A DNA stretch of 64,000 nucleotides from Meghimatium bilineatum. Its lineage: Eukaryota; Mollusca; Gastropoda; Stylommatophora; Philomycidae. The notes below the pieces were generated by a model. That model was not told the DNA's origin. It did not search any database and worked only from the letters and a program-made list of their open reading frames with translations. Below are positions 61,801-64,000 of this stretch, piece after piece. The DNA is taken from contig CM067309.1 in the NCBI GenBank assembly GCA_034231615.1, positions 41,484,181 to 41,548,180 of the forward strand. The letters are read 5' to 3'. Both the position numbers and the translations under genes were made by a program. How positions within the stretch are numbered: the stretch's first letter is position 1; each line of letters opens with the position of its first letter.

Positions 61801-62727
61801 CTACATTTTCCAGTCTGCCCTTTTATAGCTCCACCTAGTGAGCGTGCTGCTGTCCTTGGTAAATTCATTGTGGATTTCCAGAAATACTGGTCTGTGGTCA
61901 CTACCTCCAAGCTGTTTTCCAACGACACGTGTGATGTTCCATTCCAAGCCTGGTGAGTCGAATGCCAGGTCCGGTGTAGAGGTGGTGTGCCATGCTCTCG
62001 AGTAGAAGGTTGGTGAGTCTGCTGGCTGGTTAATAAGGATGAGATTATTTTCATCCTGCCAGCTCTCAAGTTCCTCACCTCTCTTGTCGATATGATCGTA
62101 GCCCCAGCTCTGGGAGTGGCTGTTGAAGTCATCACACACTATAAGTCTCTTTTTGTCTGGAATTGTGTCTAGTGCCAATGGTTTATCATTTGGGCAGTAG
62201 TAGTTCAGGAGATGGAATTTTGCACTGTCTGTTTTTAGGTGGAACATCTGGTATTCTGCCCCTTCCATATATACTTCCAGCTGACATGCGCTGATATTGT
62301 TTTTAACAAGTGTCAGAATTCCACCCTTTCGCCTGTCCTTTCTGTCAGACCGGTAGCACTGGTAGCCTCTGATTTTGAAGGCTATGTCGCTGCTGAGGTG
62401 TGTTTCTTGGATACAGCATATACTAACTTGTTCTTCACTGAGGACATTTTCAAGTTCCAATTTTTTGCTGTATCCATCTCTTTTACTGTTGACACCCTCA
62501 GCATTCCAGTGCATTATTTTTATTAGTCGTTTGTTTGTTTGGCCAGTAGCTCTATTCCCTTGCCTCCTGGCTCCTCGGGGCAATTGAGAAGGACTTCCAG
62601 TAACTGAGGTTGGGCCCTTTCGAGGTATAGGGCCCGGCACCGTCCCTGCCTGAACGTCCGCCACAGGGCAGGCACCATAACTTTTTATAGATGTAGACAT
62701 GTTTCCATTGTGTTTTGTGCGTGGCAT
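61801..62727 (-). CDS. LINE ORF, first segment: apurinic-type endonuclease
   Basis: This 308-codon segment encodes the nicking endonuclease (exonuclease-endonuclease-phosphatase fold). Visible motifs: IMHWNAEGVNSK (71-82, Asn), CCIQETHLS (104-112, catalytic Glu), LLNYYCPND (173-181), IVCDDFNSHS (196-205; usually GDFN), STPDLAF (250-256) and GGSDHRPV (274-281, catalytic Asp-His). The ~65 residues before it are Pro/Arg/Gly-rich and have no CCHC knuckle, so there is no hidden ORF1. Start chosen at the first Met (MPRTKHNGNM), 168 nt from the element's 5' end. It stops at WKM-TAG; ten codons later the next Met continues in the same frame. Confidence 0.93.
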   Translation of the reverse strand: MPRTKHNGNMSTSIKSYGACPVADVQAGTVPGPIPRKGPTSVTGSPSQLPRGARRQGNRATGQTNKRLIKIMHWNAEGVNSKRDGYSKKLELENVLSEEQVSICCIQETHLSSDIAFKIRGYQCYRSDRKDRRKGGILTLVKNNISACQLEVYMEGAEYQMFHLKTDSAKFHLLNYYCPNDKPLALDTIPDKKRLIVCDDFNSHSQSWGYDHIDKRGEELESWQDENNLILINQPADSPTFYSRAWHTTSTPDLAFDSPGLEWNITRVVGKQLGGSDHRPVFLEIHNEFTKDSSTLTRWSYKRADWKM

Positions 62728-62732
62728 CCTGA

Positions 62733-62780
62733 TTATCTGTGCGCCTTTTGGCTGGATGCCTCCGTCTTCAGCACTCTGCT
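62733..62780 (-). other. LINE leader block shared with S elements
   Basis: The minus strand reads GTGCTGAAGACGGAGGCATC then CAGCCAAAAGGCGCACAGAT AATC. S elements have ATGCTGAAGTCGGATGTGTC then AGGCCGAAAGGCGCAGATAT C. The match is about three-quarters over ~45 nt, with a preceding CAGTCCCA / CTGTCCCA word at similar spacing. Confidence 0.65.
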
Positions 62781-62822
62781 TACTTGGGCAGGACTATGGT
62801 CCTGCTCGAGTGGGACTGCCCA

Positions 62823-62895
62823 ACCAGTCTTAGTTTCCAGCCCCTGATGGCTGAACTAAGCCCCATCACCTCTGCGCGTGCTGGTCTCGATGGGG
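62823..62895 (-). ncRNA. Candidate HDV-like self-cleaving ribozyme at LINE 5' end
   Basis: Numbering from element nt 1 (62895) on the minus strand: P1 CCCCATC (1-7) with GATGGGG (29-35); P2 ACCAG (11-15) with CTGGT (69-73); P3 CAC (16-18) with GTG (27-29), leaving an 8-nt loop; P4 CAGCC (43-47) with GGCTG (54-58); then ACTAAGA (62-68) in the J4/2 position, where HDV-like ribozymes carry the catalytic C. The fold starts exactly at the TSD boundary, as in LINEs such as R2 and L1Tc whose 5' ends are made by such a ribozyme. Against it: nt 1 is C, P3 and P1 share one base, and CTTAGTT (36-42) can also pair with AACTAAG (61-67), which would sequester J4/2. Confidence 0.5.
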
Positions 62896-62907
62896 GCTTC
62901 TCGAAAT
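62896..62907. repeat. LINE target-site duplication, right copy (GCTTCTCGAAAT)
   Basis: Matches 58823-58834 in all 12 bases and abuts the LINE 5' end. 62908-63600 beyond it is AT-rich with no recognised gene. Confidence 0.9.
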
Positions 62908-63604
62908 GAGCTGTGAGTGTCATGTCCTCGAATATATTTAGTATGCTATCTATCTACTGTCTTTTCTCTGCTATTGCTGTGAGGCGTCGCAAGATTTAAT
63001 GACCATCGGTTAACGGGCTATGCCACGTTTGGTCGCTTTATATGCAATAATATTGTGACGTCTAAGTAGGAAATACTAAATAAGGTAGAAAGGGTTACTG
63101 TAAAATACCTATCAAAAGTAACAAATAAATAACTAAAACATAGAACATGCACAATTTTCTACTTTGCGGTCCAACCGGGACCTTTTTGAAGATACTATTA
63201 TCAAAAATACAAAACCATAAAAATATTGACAAATATAATGACTTGGACATGTTTCTTTTACCAAAAAAAAACAAGGTCAAGTGAAGTTACGACACGCATT
63301 TCTAATAAATGACAAATTGTGTGCGTTCAATATGTGAACATAAATTAGCGCACTATTGGATGACAAAATTAAACATAGATCAATGGGCAATTGATGGGTG
63401 ATAAAGTAGTAGGTAATATCAAGTGGAAGCCCAACACGAAAGATGCAAAAGCAGGGTTTGGAGCCAACAATAAGTAATGTCAAGACTGTAGGGAAATAAA
63501 CGAGGACTAACGTCTAAGGGAGTTGGTAACTCCTTCAACCTACATTTCTCTGCATCTTGGTGTTTCCATTTTACTGTTGCATACTCTTGCCGTTGGCAAA
63601 TAAC

Positions 63605-63782
63605 GGTTCATTCTCATGCTGAAAACAATCAGTGACTCAGAATACGTGCTAACATCGAATGTGCCAGGCCGAAAATAACATATCGCATTTAAGCTGAAAA
63701 CCACTGCATAAAGCATTTTTTTCTATGGACTACATCCTGATAATGTACAGGACTTTGAGAATTACAGCAGAAGAAGGAAAAG
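63605..63782 (+). mobile_element. S element, diverged
   Basis: ACATCGAATGTGCCAGGCCG AAA, GCTGAAAACCACTGCATAAA, CTATGGACTACATCCTGATA and GGACTTTGAGAATTACAGCA, then GAAGAAGG. Blocks are in order though eroded. Confidence 0.65.
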
Positions 63783-63879
63783 GGTTGTATATTTTCTCAT
63801 TTTTATATCTTTATTTTCAAATTTCATGTATCATTTCAAGTTGTGTTTCTTTCACTTCACTGGTGTAGTATGCATAGGA

Positions 63880-64000
63880 GTGAAGAATTCATGGAACGAA
63901 TAGAATGAAGTTGAATGGAATTAAGAATGAATAGAGAGAAGAATGAATGGAATGAAATAAGACTGAATGGAGTTAAGAGGAATTGAATAAAGAATGAATG
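63880..64000. repeat. GAATG-rich cryptic simple repeat, runs to window end
   Basis: GAATGAA, GAATGGAAT and GAATGAATGG words recur without a strict period. It continues past the window. Confidence 0.75.

Larger units (their letters stand above)
58835..62895 (-). mobile_element. Near-intact non-LTR retrotransposon (EN-RT-RNase H), minus strand
   Basis: The element is 4,061 bp, flanked by a 12-bp TSD. On the minus strand it has a ~170-nt leader, one long frame encoding endonuclease, reverse transcriptase and RNase H, a 20-nt 3' leader (ACATATTTCAAGTGAACGAA) and a (GAA)n tail. There is no ORF1. RNase H after RT together with a single ORF fits the Ingi group or a related I-superfamily clade; the clade name is inference. 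Two lesions break the frame: an in-frame TAG at 61801-61803 and a frameshift near 60255. The intact TSD, few lesions and preserved tail indicate a recent insertion. Confidence 0.92.

Noticed and set aside
61795-61803. Programmed stop-codon readthrough (UAG CAR YYA type)
   Set aside because: The codons after TAG are CAG CAT, which do not fit the CARYYA context; a simple nonsense mutation is more likely.

Overview
This window looks like non-coding, repeat-dominated nuclear DNA from an invertebrate animal. I saw no operons, no ribosome binding sites, no rRNA and no convincing host protein-coding gene. The sequence is AT-rich, with many tRNA-derived SINE heads, MITEs, microsatellites and minisatellites and a dozen or more 5'-truncated LINE 3' ends. 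The LINE types (apurinic endonuclease + RT + RNase H elements, and several lineages known mainly as C-terminal RT fragments) and the telomere-like TTAGGG arrays fit a mollusc, probably a gastropod. That placement is inference from the repeat types; no host gene confirms it.

Layout. 0-4 kb: LINE debris, including a LINE fragment of one family inserted into an RNase H LINE with its target-site duplication (TSD) still visible. 4.4-5.5 kb: 18 x 63-bp minisatellite. 5.8-9.5 kb: short interspersed elements (called S here), a tRNA-type SINE, a pogo-like MITE and LINE tails. 9.5-10.5 kb: 39-bp telomere-like array. 12.5-19 kb: LINE 3' ends and 19-bp and 24-bp arrays. 19-20 kb: 22-bp array. 21.6-21.9 kb: ten perfect CRE palindromes (TGACGTCA) at exact 30-bp spacing. 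22.2-23.4 kb: one LINE copy inserted head-on into another of the same family. 23.4-35 kb: dense SINE, S-element and hAT-MITE mosaic with several datable nestings. 36.2-37.7 kb: 29-bp array with higher-order repeats. 40.4-46 kb: 47-bp, 30-bp and 45-bp arrays and LINE tails. 46-54 kb: S elements, SINEs, tetranucleotide and 73-bp arrays, LINE tails. 55.9-57.4 kb: 38 x 41-bp array. 58.8-62.9 kb: one nearly intact LINE on the minus strand. 63-64 kb: a further S copy and a GAATG-rich tail.

The element at 58835-62895 is the centre of the window. It is 4,061 bp, bounded by a perfect 12-bp TSD, and carries one interrupted reading frame (endonuclease, RT, RNase H) with no ORF1. Its first 73 nt can be folded into an HDV-ribozyme-like double pseudoknot. 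The S family, found at least 20 times here, shares sequence with the LINE's 5' leader (the GCTGAAGWCGGA...AAAGGCGC block) and its GAACG-(GAA)n 3' end. S therefore looks like a non-autonomous, internally deleted parasite of this LINE lineage, as RIME is to ingi in trypanosomes. One S copy (47847-48114) has a perfect 11-bp TSD that fixes its ends. The nested insertions (S in SINE, hAT MITE in S, hAT MITE in SINE, LINE in LINE) give a relative chronology.
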